DNA from: Dehalococcoidia bacterium
GTDB lineage: Bacteria > Chloroflexota > Dehalococcoidia > Tepidiformales > Tepidiformaceae
Length of the DNA: 64,000 nucleotides
Reading direction: 5' to 3'
Assembly (NCBI GenBank): GCA_020850615.1
Contig: JADZEI010000038.1
Span: forward strand, 177,456-241,455
Shown here: positions 42,192-52,050 of the stretch, in pieces
Numbering within the stretch: the stretch's first letter is position 1
Layout: each line of letters begins with the position of its first letter
Notes under the pieces: generated by a model
The model's database searches: none
Seen by the model: the letters and a program-made list of their open reading frames with translations, nothing else
What the model was told of the DNA's origin: nothing
Program-made: the position numbers and the translations under genes

Positions 42192-43459
42192 GGTTGCACC
42201 TCCACGATGCGGAAGACCTGGGCGCCGCCGGTGCGCGTGTTCAGCTGTTCGACGGCGTCGATGAGCTCGCGATGGCGGCGCGGGCCAACGGGCCAGAGGT
42301 TCGCCTGGTGCCCGTATTCGCTGCAGATGCCGGAGAGGGTGACCGCGATCGCGACCGCGGCGGCGGGGAGCTGGAGCCGCTCGATCCGCTGGCGGACGAC
42401 GAACAGCATCCGGGCGGCGTCGTTCGTGGGTTCCCGGAAGACGAAGCGGCGGGTGACCTGTTCGCCGCTTTCGAGGCCGGCGCGCCAATCGAGCCGGCGC
42501 ACGGACTGGCCGTTGATCTCCGGGTGGGTGAGCGCGCGCTGGATGAGGGCGCGGGTGCCGACGACGAGCGGTTCGAAGAGGGCCGTCGGGGCGGGGAGCT
42601 CCAGCTCCTGTTCGATGCGGAGCTCTTCGCGGGCGGGGACCACGCGGCTGTCGTCCTGGCCGCTGGCGAGCTGCCAGGCGCGGGCGCCGTCCTTCCCGAA
42701 CTGGGCCTGCATGGCGGAAAGCGAGAGCACGGCGACCTGCCCGAGCCGTTCGAGGCCGAAGAGGCGGAGGCGCTGGTGCATGAGCGGGTCCACGGGCAGG
42801 ACTTCGACCGGCAGGCGGGCCAGGTAGTCCCGGCTGTAGCCACGATCGACGAGGGTGAGGTGCCCCCGCGCGGGGCCGGGCGGCCGTGGGCCGCGGGCCG
42901 GCCGGGGCGCGGCCGGGCGAGGGGGTCGTTCGCCGAAGAGGGGCGCCTGCAGTTGCTCCTCGCCCGGGGCGGGAGCGGGCGGCGGGCGGCGGGGGCAGAC
43001 AGCGGCGGCATGGGCCGCGAACACGGTATCGGCGACACCGAGCGACACGGGAAGCCCGGTTTCGGCGAGCGCGGCTTCGTGCAGGTCTGCGAAGAAGGCC
43101 GCTTCGTCGAGCCCGGCCATGCGGGCGAGGCCGCGGACATCGGCGTGCACGTGACCGGGGGCGACGGCCTCGACGGCGGGGCTGTAGCGCTGGAGGAGAG
43201 CGGCGATGCGGGCGTGCTCGGCCTGGGCCTGGCTCTCCTGGAGCGGGAGGAAGACGGCATCGGGGCAGAGGGCGAGGGCCCGGCGCAGGGTGGTGCCGAT
43301 CGTGACGCCCGCGGCAGCTGCTTCGCGGGAACAGCCGGTTACCTGGGCGTGCTCTTCGGGCGAACCACCGACCACCACCGGGCGGCGGGCGAGCTGCGGG
43401 TTGTCGCGCCGCGCGATGGCGACGAGGAAGCCGGGGACGAGGAGGCAGGCAACGTCCAT
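42140..43459 (-). CDS. imuB: ImuB-like Y-family DNA polymerase homologue
   Basis: A 439-residue protein; ATG 43459 is chosen because upstream codons run across the SOS box. The Y-family architecture is seen: MDVACLLVPGFLVAIARRDN at the start of the palm, RPVVVGG with GCSREAAAAGVTIG (fingers/palm), and a C-terminal little-finger region. The catalytic acidic S-x-DE motif is replaced by HVHADVRGLARM, so the protein is probably not an active polymerase, as for actinobacterial ImuB. A Pro-rich insert (residues about 158-195) interrupts the palm. ImuB recruits DnaE2 to the beta clamp for mutagenic repair. No imuA or dnaE2 is nearby. Confidence 0.85.
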   Translation of the reverse strand: MDVACLLVPGFLVAIARRDNPQLARRPVVVGGSPEEHAQVTGCSREAAAAGVTIGTTLRRALALCPDAVFLPLQESQAQAEHARIAALLQRYSPAVEAVAPGHVHADVRGLARMAGLDEAAFFADLHEAALAETGLPVSLGVADTVFAAHAAAVCPRRPPPAPAPGEEQLQAPLFGERPPRPAAPRPARGPRPPGPARGHLTLVDRGYSRDYLARLPVEVLPVDPLMHQRLRLFGLERLGQVAVLSLSAMQAQFGKDGARAWQLASGQDDSRVVPAREELRIEQELELPAPTALFEPLVVGTRALIQRALTHPEINGQSVRRLDWRAGLESGEQVTRRFVFREPTNDAARMLFVVRQRIERLQLPAAAVAIAVTLSGICSEYGHQANLWPVGPRRHRELIDAVEQLNTRTGGAQVFRIVEVQPWSRIPERQLGLVAFGP

Positions 43460-43474
43460 GGGCACTCCAGTGTA

Positions 43475-43486
43475 GAACATTCGTTC
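43475..43486. promoter_or_regulatory. LexA/DinR-type SOS box GAAC-ATTC-GTTC
   Basis: A perfect GAAC-N4-GTTC palindrome centred about 22 bases upstream of the imuB start, in the place expected for a LexA operator. The consensus GAAC-N4-GTTC is that of Gram-positive and Chloroflexi-type LexA. It explains damage induction of the imuB-DUF6504 pair. Confidence 0.75.
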
Positions 43487-43593
43487 CAGAGAGGGCTGAC
43501 CGGGTGGCATTGGCGGGTAAAGGGTGAACCTGCGGAATCCCAATTGGGAACTATCTGTATTCGTGACTCATGCAGCATTTATCAAATCAACAA

Positions 43594-43622
43594 TTGACAA
43601 GAATAGATACGTTCACTAGTGT
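43594..43622 (+). promoter_or_regulatory. Possible promoter of the second ABC transporter operon
   Basis: The 215-base spacer 43460-43674 is the most A+T-rich stretch in the window. It contains a perfect TTGACA (43594-43599) followed after 17 bases by TAGTGT (43617-43622), about 50 bases upstream of the binding-protein start. The -10 box is weak, so the exact start is uncertain. Confidence 0.45.
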
Positions 43623-43674
43623 CGGCCCGTCGGATAGTCGTCGCTTTAGCGAACCAATCAAGGAGGGGAACACG

Positions 43675-45377
43675 GTGTCTCGCGACGAACTGAACTACTG
43701 GGACCGCATCAATCGCGCCAGGCTTAGCCGCCGGGGCATCCTCCGCGGGGCCGGCGTCTCGGGCGTTGGCCTCGCTACCGCGGCACTCGTCGGGTGCGGC
43801 GATGACGATGATGATGATGAAGCCGGCGGGACTACCACCGCCACCGGCACAGCTGCAGGTACCGGAACGGCAACCAGTTCAACGGCAACCCAGGCTGCCC
43901 AGCCGAAGCGCGGCGGGACGCTCACCCTTCACATGGGTGGCTCTCCCCGAAGCCTGGACCCGCACTTCGACACCTTCCCGTACTGCACGGCCGTTGTCTG
44001 CAACACGAACGAAGGCCTGCTCCGCTTCACGCCCGACCTGACCAAGGTCGAGGCTGAGCTGGCTACCGGCCTGCCCGAGAACCCGGACCCGCTCACGTTC
44101 ACCCTGAAGATCAAGCAGGGTGTCATGTTCCAGAACGTCGACCCCGTGAACGGCCGCGAGTTCACCTCCGAGGACGTGAAGTACAGCCTCGAGCGGCAGA
44201 TGACCGACGAGGCCGGCAAGTTCCAGCACGCCTACTTCTTCCTCGGCGCCATCGACCGGATCGAAACGCCGGACAAGTACACGGCGACGATCAAGATGAA
44301 GAAGGCCTACGCGCCGATGGTGAGCTACCTGGCGAGCCCCTGGACGCTGATGATCGCGCGTGAGGCCGTCGAGAAGTGGGGCGACCTTACGGAGCACGCG
44401 GTCGGCACGGGGCCGTTCATCTTCAAGAACTGGCAGAAGGACGTGAAGTTCGAGCTCGAGAAGAACCCGAACTACCGCGACAAGGAGCTGCCGTACATCG
44501 ACAAGCTGACCTACGTCATCGCGATCGACCCGGACACGACGGCGACGCTGTTCATCGACAAGCAGGTCGATGGCGCCGTGATCGGTTCGAACCAGCGCAA
44601 GCGCGTCCAGGACGAGCGGAGCGATGCGACGTACAAGGCGGTGCCGAGCCAGTTCTGGCGCCAGTTCCGCATGTCGCCGACCACGCAAGAAGCGCCATAC
44701 CAGGCGCCGTTCTCCGACATCCGTTTCCGCGAGGCGATGGTCCGGGCGATCGACAAGAAGCAGGTGCTGGACCTCGTCTACAACGGCGACGGCATCGAGA
44801 CCAAGGGGCCGATCCTTCCCATCTACCAGCAGTGGGCCCTGAAGGAGGAGCTCGCCGGGTTCGACCTGAACAAGGCCAAGAGCCTGATGTCGCCGCCGGT
44901 GTGAAGGACTACACCGGGGACATGATCTGGGCGACGGACTCCGTGGCGGACCAGATCGGCGAAGTCCTGAAGCAGCAGCTCGCCAACGTGAACGTCACGC
45001 TGAACCTCAAGCCGATGGAGCTGGCGGCGTACTACAACCAGACGTACTCCTACAAGTACACGTTCTCCCACCACGTGCCGCTCAACAACCCGGACCCGGA
45101 CGAGAACCTGTCGTCCTACTTCGGGCGAAACGGGCGCTTCTTCAAGCACCATAACCCAGAAATCTGGGACCTGATCGACAAGCAGGCGGGCGAGCTGGAC
45201 ACCGCAAAGCGCCAGCAGATCGTCCAGGACGTGCAGAAGAAGATCGTCCAGGACTTCCCGATGGCGTTCATGTTCACCGTCAACCTCCACGAGTTCACCG
45301 ACCCCAAGGTGAAGGGCTGGTTCTACCCGGTCGACCTCTACGACGGCCGGAAGGCGACCGCCTGGCTCGACGCCTAG
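43675..45377 (+). pseudogene. ABC substrate-binding lipoprotein, family 5, interrupted by a single-base frameshift
   Basis: The start is GTG 43675 with AGGAGGGG at 43661-43668. A twin-arginine-like motif (SRRGILRG) and lipobox (LVGC) precede GDDDDDDE and a Thr/Ala linker. The SBP_bac_5 body reads in one frame to KAKSLMS near 44890 and resumes one frame over with AAGVKDYTGDMIW to ATAWLDA. One base is missing near 44890-44892; restoring it gives 567 residues. The downstream half is well conserved, so error or a recent mutation is likely. A hairpin and two permease genes follow. Confidence 0.87.
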
Positions 45378-45388
45378 GACGGCGAGTG

Positions 45389-45423
45389 GCGGGGCGGGCA
45401 GGCAACGGTGCCTCCCGCCCCGC
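45389..45423 (+). other. Intercistronic stem-loop between binding protein and permease
   Basis: A long two-part hairpin: GCGGGGCGGG/CCCGCCCCGC outside and AGGCA/TGCCT inside with an ACGG loop and one bulged C. It lies in the 65-base gap after the binding-protein gene. Such structures protect the upstream mRNA and let the binding protein be made in excess over the permeases. Confidence 0.6.
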
Positions 45424-45442
45424 GGGGAGAGGGGGAGACGCC

Positions 45443-46390
45443 GTGACGAAGTATCTTGTCCGCCGCGCGCTGCTCGCCGTGCCGACGGTGCTGCTCGTGC
45501 TCTTCGCGACGTTCAGCATCGTGCGGCTGGTGCCGGGCGACATCGTGGAGCTCATCCTCGCGGAGCGGCCCTACGCCGGTGACGACGCACGCCAGCAGGT
45601 CGAAGAGGACCTGGGGCTCGACCGCCCGATGGTCGTGCAATTCATCTACTACATCGGCGACATCGCCCGGGGCGACCTTGGCAACTCGTACTGGACGACG
45701 CGGCCGGTGACCGAGGAGCTCGGCAACCGGATGCCGATCACGTTCGAGTTCGGCCTGTTCGCCATCCTGCTGGGGCTGATCATCGCGCTGCCCATTGGCA
45801 TCCTCTCGGCCACCCGGCAGGACACGATCGCGGACTACGCGGCCCGGAGCGTCGCGATCTTCGCGCTCTCGGTGCCGTACTTCTTCACGGCCACGCTGCT
45901 GATCGTGTTCCCCGCCAAGTGGGGCTGGGCGCCGCCGTTGCGCTACCAGTCCTGGGCCGACGGGCCGATCGACCACATCTACTACTTCTTCTTCCCGGCC
46001 CTGCTCCTCGGCGTGAGCCTCGCCGGCACGGTCATGCGGATGACGCGGACGATGATGCTCGAAGTGCTCCGCCAGGACTACATCCGGACGGCGTGGTCCA
46101 AGGGGCTGCGGGAGCGGTCGATCATTCTCCGGCACGGTCTCCGCAACGCGATGATCCCGATCATCACGATTGTTGGCCTGCAGGTCGGCGTCGCCCTGAG
46201 CGGCACGATCATCCTCGAGACGATCTTCAACATGCCGGGCGTGGGGCGGTACCTGGTCGGGGCTATCTCCCAGCGGGACTATCCGTCGATCCAGGGCGTG
46301 GTCCTCATCCTGGCGGTCTCCGTCGTCGTCGTGAACATCCTGGTCGACGTGGCGTACGCGTCGCTCGACCCGCGGATCCGGTACGGCTAG
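45443..46390 (+). CDS. ABC transporter permease, DppB type (second operon)
   Basis: A 315-residue permease, GTG 45443 with GGGGGAG. N-terminal VRRALLAVPTVLLVLFATFSIVRLVPGDIVEL is the family start (helix then VPGD). The EAA loop is around DYIRTAWSKGLRERSIILRH and the C terminus YASLDPRIRYG is canonical. It forms the pore with the next gene. The operon contains no ATPase genes, so the ATPases must come from another locus. Confidence 0.93.
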   Translation: MTKYLVRRALLAVPTVLLVLFATFSIVRLVPGDIVELILAERPYAGDDARQQVEEDLGLDRPMVVQFIYYIGDIARGDLGNSYWTTRPVTEELGNRMPITFEFGLFAILLGLIIALPIGILSATRQDTIADYAARSVAIFALSVPYFFTATLLIVFPAKWGWAPPLRYQSWADGPIDHIYYFFFPALLLGVSLAGTVMRMTRTMMLEVLRQDYIRTAWSKGLRERSIILRHGLRNAMIPIITIVGLQVGVALSGTIILETIFNMPGVGRYLVGAISQRDYPSIQGVVLILAVSVVVVNILVDVAYASLDPRIRYG

Positions 46391-46400
46391 GAGGGGCACG

Positions 46401-47351
46401 ATGGCGCAGTCACAGACGCAAACCCTCGACCTGGGGCCGCTCACCGAACACCGCCGGCGGCTTCCCTTCTATGTCGATGTCTTCCGGCGGCTTATCCGCG
46501 AGAAGCCACTGGGGCTGTTCGGGCTCGTGGTCGTGATCATGTACTTCGCGATGGCGGTGGCAGCTCCGCTGATCGCCCCGGACGACCCGAACGCGCTGCT
46601 CGCCGGCCCGAAGTTCGCGGACCCGGGCGTCTCGAACTTCTTCGGGACCGACAACCTCGGCCGCGACATCTTCAGCCGCGTCGTCTACGGCGCGCAGGTG
46701 TCGATGACCATCGGGCTCGTCGCGGTCGCGGTTTCGACGCTGATCACGCTGGCCATCGGCGTCCTTAGCGGGTACTTCGGCGGCATCGCGGACATGTTCA
46801 TCCAGCGGCTCGTGGACGCGTTCATCGCGTTCCCCGGGCTCGTGTTCATCATCGCGATCGGCGCCATCTTCGTGGACACGGACTTCCCCGGGTTCCCGAC
46901 GACGGGCGTGTTCCAGACCGACAACGTCGTCCTGATGGCGACGATTGGGGTGCTTTTGGGAGTCGGCTCGTCGCGTATCATCCGCAGCGCGACGCTTTCG
47001 GTGCGCAGCCAGGCCTATATGGAGGCATCGCGCGCGATTGGCGCCGGCCACGGGCGGATGATCTTCGTGCACGTGCTGCCGAACGTGATGGCGCCGACGA
47101 TCACGCTGGCGACGCTCGGGCTGGGCACGGCGATCCTCCTGGAGTCGTCGCTGAGCTTCCTCGGCCTGGGCGTCCCGCCGGACACCCCGACCTGGGGCGG
47201 CATGCTCAGCGGCGAAGCGCGGTCGTTCATGAGCGAGCACATCTGGATGGCCGTCTTCCCCGGCGGCGCGCTGAGCCTCGCGGTGTTCGGGTTCAACATG
47301 CTGGGCGACGCCCTGCGCGACCTGCTGGACCCGCGACTGCGGACCGGGTAG
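46401..47351 (+). CDS. ABC transporter permease, DppC type (second operon)
   Basis: A 316-residue permease starting ten bases after the first. Signature NFFGTDNLGRDIFSRVVYG (residues about 75-93), EAA loop YMEASRAIGAGHGRMIFVH (about 210-228), and LSFLGLGVPPDTPTWGGML (about 250-268). It is intact, unlike the DppC of the first transporter. No hairpin terminator was found in the 95 bases before the CIRCE element, so read-through toward groEL cannot be excluded. Confidence 0.94.
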   Translation: MAQSQTQTLDLGPLTEHRRRLPFYVDVFRRLIREKPLGLFGLVVVIMYFAMAVAAPLIAPDDPNALLAGPKFADPGVSNFFGTDNLGRDIFSRVVYGAQVSMTIGLVAVAVSTLITLAIGVLSGYFGGIADMFIQRLVDAFIAFPGLVFIIAIGAIFVDTDFPGFPTTGVFQTDNVVLMATIGVLLGVGSSRIIRSATLSVRSQAYMEASRAIGAGHGRMIFVHVLPNVMAPTITLATLGLGTAILLESSLSFLGLGVPPDTPTWGGMLSGEARSFMSEHIWMAVFPGGALSLAVFGFNMLGDALRDLLDPRLRTG

Positions 47352-47446
47352 CGGCGCGCCGCGGAGCGAGGACCTCGAAGGCGGTGGTGGTGGCGCGGGG
47401 TGGAGGATGGGTGCTTGCATCCCCCTCAAAACCCCGTACCATGCGA

Positions 47447-47473
47447 TTAGCACTCATTGACAGGGAGTGCTAA
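47447..47473. promoter_or_regulatory. CIRCE element (HrcA operator)
   Basis: A perfect TTAGCACTC-N9-GAGTGCTAA inverted repeat, 46 bases upstream of groEL. It is the known binding site of the heat-shock repressor HrcA. TAATAT at 47471-47476 could be the -10 box, which would place the operator over the promoter. Confidence 0.96.
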
Positions 47474-47518
47474 TATGCTCCCTGCAATCCAAAACCACCA
47501 CCTTTGAGGTACCCCTGA

Positions 47519-49132
<1,614 letters not shown>

Positions 49133-49166
49133 GTCCCGGCTCCCTCGGGGATTCGGCAACATACCC

Positions 49167-49198
49167 GGAGGGGGCGCGGTGCGAGCCGCGCCCCCTCC
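49167..49198 (+). terminator. Terminator hairpin after groEL
   Basis: Perfect 13-bp stem GGAGGGGGCGCGG with its complement and a 6-base loop, followed by TT, 35 bases after the groEL stop. Confidence 0.8.
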
Positions 49199-49226
49199 TT
49201 CGTTCCACAGCGAAAGGAGAGACTGC

Positions 49227-49673
49227 ATGCTCACGGAAAACGGGCACCAGGTCGATGACGCGGCCGTCGAACAGGTCCTCCTGAACGGCGACGTCATCAC
49301 GGTGGGGTTCACCCTGCTCCCTCAGCGGCTGCTCGTCGACACACGGGTACGTCCGGGCGAAGGTCCGCTGGTCGCGATCGTCGCGCCCGTCGCAACGGTG
49401 CAGGAACGGTACCTGTGGCTCGGGAAGCACCGGGGCAGCTTCGGCTCCCCGCAGAGCTTCTCGTTCTTTGCCTGGCCGCACACGATCCGCAACCTCGTCG
49501 AGCGCGACGCCCTCGCGCCGCTCCGGGCACGGCTCGCGGACATCTCGTCCGACGGCGCTGCGACGCTGGACGCGGCCGTGGCGAAGCTCGCGATGGCTGA
49601 GCGCGAGGCGATGAAGGCCGCAGTCACGGGCAGCGAAGCCTGGCAAACGCTCTGGGAGCGAGCTGTGGCCTGA
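49227..49673 (+). CDS. Hypothetical protein
   Basis: A 148-residue protein, ATG 49227 after AAAGGAG. I do not recognise it. The N-terminal half is beta-rich with hydrophobic strands (DVITVGFTLLPQRLLVDTRV; PLVAIVAPVATVQERYLWLG), and the C-terminal half is helical and Ala-rich. A conserved-looking aromatic segment SFSFFAWPHTIRNLV lies in the middle. It has its own good ribosome binding site and is separated from groEL by a terminator. Confidence 0.7.
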   Translation: MLTENGHQVDDAAVEQVLLNGDVITVGFTLLPQRLLVDTRVRPGEGPLVAIVAPVATVQERYLWLGKHRGSFGSPQSFSFFAWPHTIRNLVERDALAPLRARLADISSDGAATLDAAVAKLAMAEREAMKAAVTGSEAWQTLWERAVA

Positions 49674-49796
49674 GCCAGCCGGGCGTCAGAGGCAGGGCGC
49701 CTCCAACGGCGATCGCCGGTGGGCCGCGAGTCCGTGTTGCCCGCCATCCTGCGCTGATACACTCCGCCAGCGGCGGACGGCCGCGCGGAGGACAGC

Positions 49797-50624
49797 ATGG
49801 AGAGCTTCGACGGCAAGGTGGCGGTCGTGACCGGCGGCGCGAGCGGCATCGGCCGTTCGCTGGCGCTGGCGTTCGCCCGCGAAGGCGCGCACATTGTGGT
49901 CGCGGACGTGGAGGTGGCCGGCGCCGAAGCCGTGCGCGACGAAGTCCTGGCGCTCGGCGTGCGGTCCATCGCCGCGCAGTGCAACGTCGCCGACTTCGGC
50001 GAAGTCGAGGCGCTGGCGGCAGCTGCCTATGCGGAGTTCGGGGCGGTGCACCTGCTCTGCAACAACGCGGGGGTGGTGCAGTTCGCGCCGCTGGCCGAAG
50101 TCACGCCCGCGGACTGGACGTGGCTGCGCAGCGTGAACCTGGACGGCGTGATGAACGGCGTCATGGCGTTCGTCCCGCGGATGGTCGCGCAGGGCGGGCC
50201 GGGCCACATCCTGAACACCGCCTCCATCGCGGGCCTGAGCAGCGAGTCGATGGCGCGGCTCGGGATGTACGTCGCGACCAAGTACGCTGTGGTGGGCCTG
50301 TCGGAGGTGCTTCGCGGCGAACTGGCCCCGTCCGGGATCGGCGTGTCGGTGCTGTGCCCGGGCGGCGTGGTGACGCGCATCATCGACGCGGGCCGGAACC
50401 GGCCGAGGGAACTGGGCGGGCCGTTCGGGTCACCCGTCGCGGCGGCGAGCGGAATCCAGATGCAGGGCATGGCCCCGGACGACGTGGCCGCGCTGGTCCT
50501 CGCGGGCGTCCGCGCAAATCAGCTCTACGTCCCGACCCACCCGGAGACGCGCCCGCTCGTCGAGGCCCGGCACGCGAACATCGCCGCCGCGTTCGACGCG
50601 CTCGCCGCCCGCGGTCAGGGGTAG
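49797..50624 (+). CDS. SDR family NAD(P)-dependent oxidoreductase
   Basis: A 275-residue short-chain dehydrogenase. TGGASGIGRS (residues about 12-21), NNAG (about 88-91), NTASIAGLSSE with the catalytic Ser, and YVATKYAVVG (YxxxK). It resembles the SDR at 33851-34684 along its whole length, including the unusual C-terminal extension. The two are probably gene duplicates with related substrates. Its neighbours are unrelated, and the following Uma2 gene starts eight bases after its stop. Confidence 0.92.
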   Translation: MESFDGKVAVVTGGASGIGRSLALAFAREGAHIVVADVEVAGAEAVRDEVLALGVRSIAAQCNVADFGEVEALAAAAYAEFGAVHLLCNNAGVVQFAPLAEVTPADWTWLRSVNLDGVMNGVMAFVPRMVAQGGPGHILNTASIAGLSSESMARLGMYVATKYAVVGLSEVLRGELAPSGIGVSVLCPGGVVTRIIDAGRNRPRELGGPFGSPVAAASGIQMQGMAPDDVAALVLAGVRANQLYVPTHPETRPLVEARHANIAAAFDALAARGQG

Positions 50625-50632
50625 ATGCGACG

Positions 50633-51148
50633 ATGGCGAGAGTAGCGCTCGATGAGTTCCTCGCCATGCCGGGCGTGGACGAGCGCCGGCTGGAGCTGGT
50701 CGACGGAGTGGTGCACGAGTTCCTCGGATTCACCTGGCGAGCTGGACGCGTGGTTGGGCGGATCGGGGCGAAGCTCGATCACGTCGGGCTGGCCGCAGTC
50801 CGATGCCGCGCGGTGATTCCGCCGGTTGCGGGCTCGCCCGGTCACTCGCTGATCGCGGACGTGGCCTTCTACCGCGAAAACCCACCCGCTGCCGACGAGT
50901 GGATGACGCGGCCGCCGGATGTCGCGGTCGAAGTGCTGTCCATCGGCCAGTCGCGGATCGAACTCCGCCGCAAGGTGGACATCTACCTCCACTTCGGCGC
51001 CGGCTCCGTGTGGGTCGTGGACCCCGAACGCGAGCTCATCGACGTGTACGAACACGGCGCGCGCCGGACCCTCTCCGGCGACCACGTGGTGGAGTCGGCG
51101 CACGCGCCGGGGTTCCGGGCCACGGTCGCGGAGCTGCTCGCGCCCTAG
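50633..51148 (+). CDS. Uma2 family (PD-(D/E)xK fold) protein
   Basis: A 171-residue protein. The Uma2 pattern is present: N-terminal RLELVDGVVHEF, the acidic strand SLIADVAFY, PPDVAVEVLSIGQSRIELRRKVDIYLHFGAGSVWVVDPE (read in parts). The D...E-x-K residues of the restriction-endonuclease-like fold are intact (Asp in IADVAF, Glu in VAVEVLS, Lys in RRKVDIY). Uma2 proteins are abundant in Cyanobacteria and Chloroflexi; their function is not established. Its stop overlaps the convergent menA stop by four bases. Confidence 0.85.
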   Translation: MARVALDEFLAMPGVDERRLELVDGVVHEFLGFTWRAGRVVGRIGAKLDHVGLAAVRCRAVIPPVAGSPGHSLIADVAFYRENPPAADEWMTRPPDVAVEVLSIGQSRIELRRKVDIYLHFGAGSVWVVDPERELIDVYEHGARRTLSGDHVVESAHAPGFRATVAELLAP

Positions 51149-52050
51149 CTGAAGGCCAACCCAACTGCGAACAGGAGCCCGAAAACGAGGTCGAAGCGGG
51201 CGGTGGCCTTCAGCACGGGGTTGAGTTCGCGGCCGCGGACGTCGTGGACGATCGCCTTCACCGGCGCGAACGCCCAGGGCACGGACGCGACCACCAGGAC
51301 CACCAGCGGCGAGGCCCCAGCGATCATCGACGCGCCGGCGAGCGCGTAGGCGGCGGCGAGCAGGAAGAGGTACCAGCCGCGCGTCCCAGCCCGGCCCATG
51401 ACGACGCCCATGGTGGTCTTGCGGGCCGCCCGGTCGGTGTCGATGTCCCGGAGGTTGTTGATGACGAGGATGAGCGTGACCGTGCAGCCCATCGGCAGCG
51501 ACGCGAGCCAGGCGAGGCCGCTCACCGAATCGGCCTGGACATAATACGTGCCAACGACGGCGACCACGCCGAAGAACACGAACGTGAACAGGTCCCCGAG
51601 CGCGTGGTAGCCGATGGGCCAGGGGCCGCCGGTGTAGATGATCGCCGCGACGATGCTGGAGAGGCCAACCGCGACGATCGGCCAGCCGCCGACGTAGACG
51701 AGGTAGATCCCGGCGAGGAATGCGAGCGCGAACGACAGCCACATGCCCGCGAACACCTCGCGCGAAGAGAGCAGGCCGAGCTGGGTGACGCGCGGCGGCC
51801 CGAGCCGCTCCTTGGTGTCGGCGCCGCGCTTGAAGTCGAAGACGTCGTTCGCGAAGTTGGCGCCGATCTGCAGGCAGAGCGCGCCGAACAGCGCCGCCAG
51901 CGCCGGCAGCCACGAGAACGCGCCGTCGCCGATGGCCGCACCCGTCCCCACCGCGACCGGTGCCACCGCGGCCGTGAGCGTCGGCGGCCGGACGGCGAGC
52001 TTCCAGGCGGTGAGCCTGCCGGGGTGTCCGGCGGAGACGGCCGCAGTCAC
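51145..52050 (-). CDS. menA: 1,4-dihydroxy-2-naphthoate polyprenyltransferase
   Basis: A 301-residue UbiA-superfamily membrane enzyme. GTG 52050 overlaps the methyltransferase stop (GTGA). Nine or so helices are visible. The first Asp-rich motif is NFANDVFDFKRGADT (residues about 65-79) and the second is NNLRDIDTDRAARKTTMG (about 187-204); together they bind the magnesium-prenyl diphosphate. MenA attaches the isoprenoid tail to DHNA, and MenG then methylates the ring. The pairing with UbiE/MenG in one unit supports menaquinone rather than ubiquinone synthesis. Confidence 0.94.
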   Translation of the reverse strand: MTAAVSAGHPGRLTAWKLAVRPPTLTAAVAPVAVGTGAAIGDGAFSWLPALAALFGALCLQIGANFANDVFDFKRGADTKERLGPPRVTQLGLLSSREVFAGMWLSFALAFLAGIYLVYVGGWPIVAVGLSSIVAAIIYTGGPWPIGYHALGDLFTFVFFGVVAVVGTYYVQADSVSGLAWLASLPMGCTVTLILVINNLRDIDTDRAARKTTMGVVMGRAGTRGWYLFLLAAAYALAGASMIAGASPLVVLVVASVPWAFAPVKAIVHDVRGRELNPVLKATARFDLVFGLLFAVGLAFS

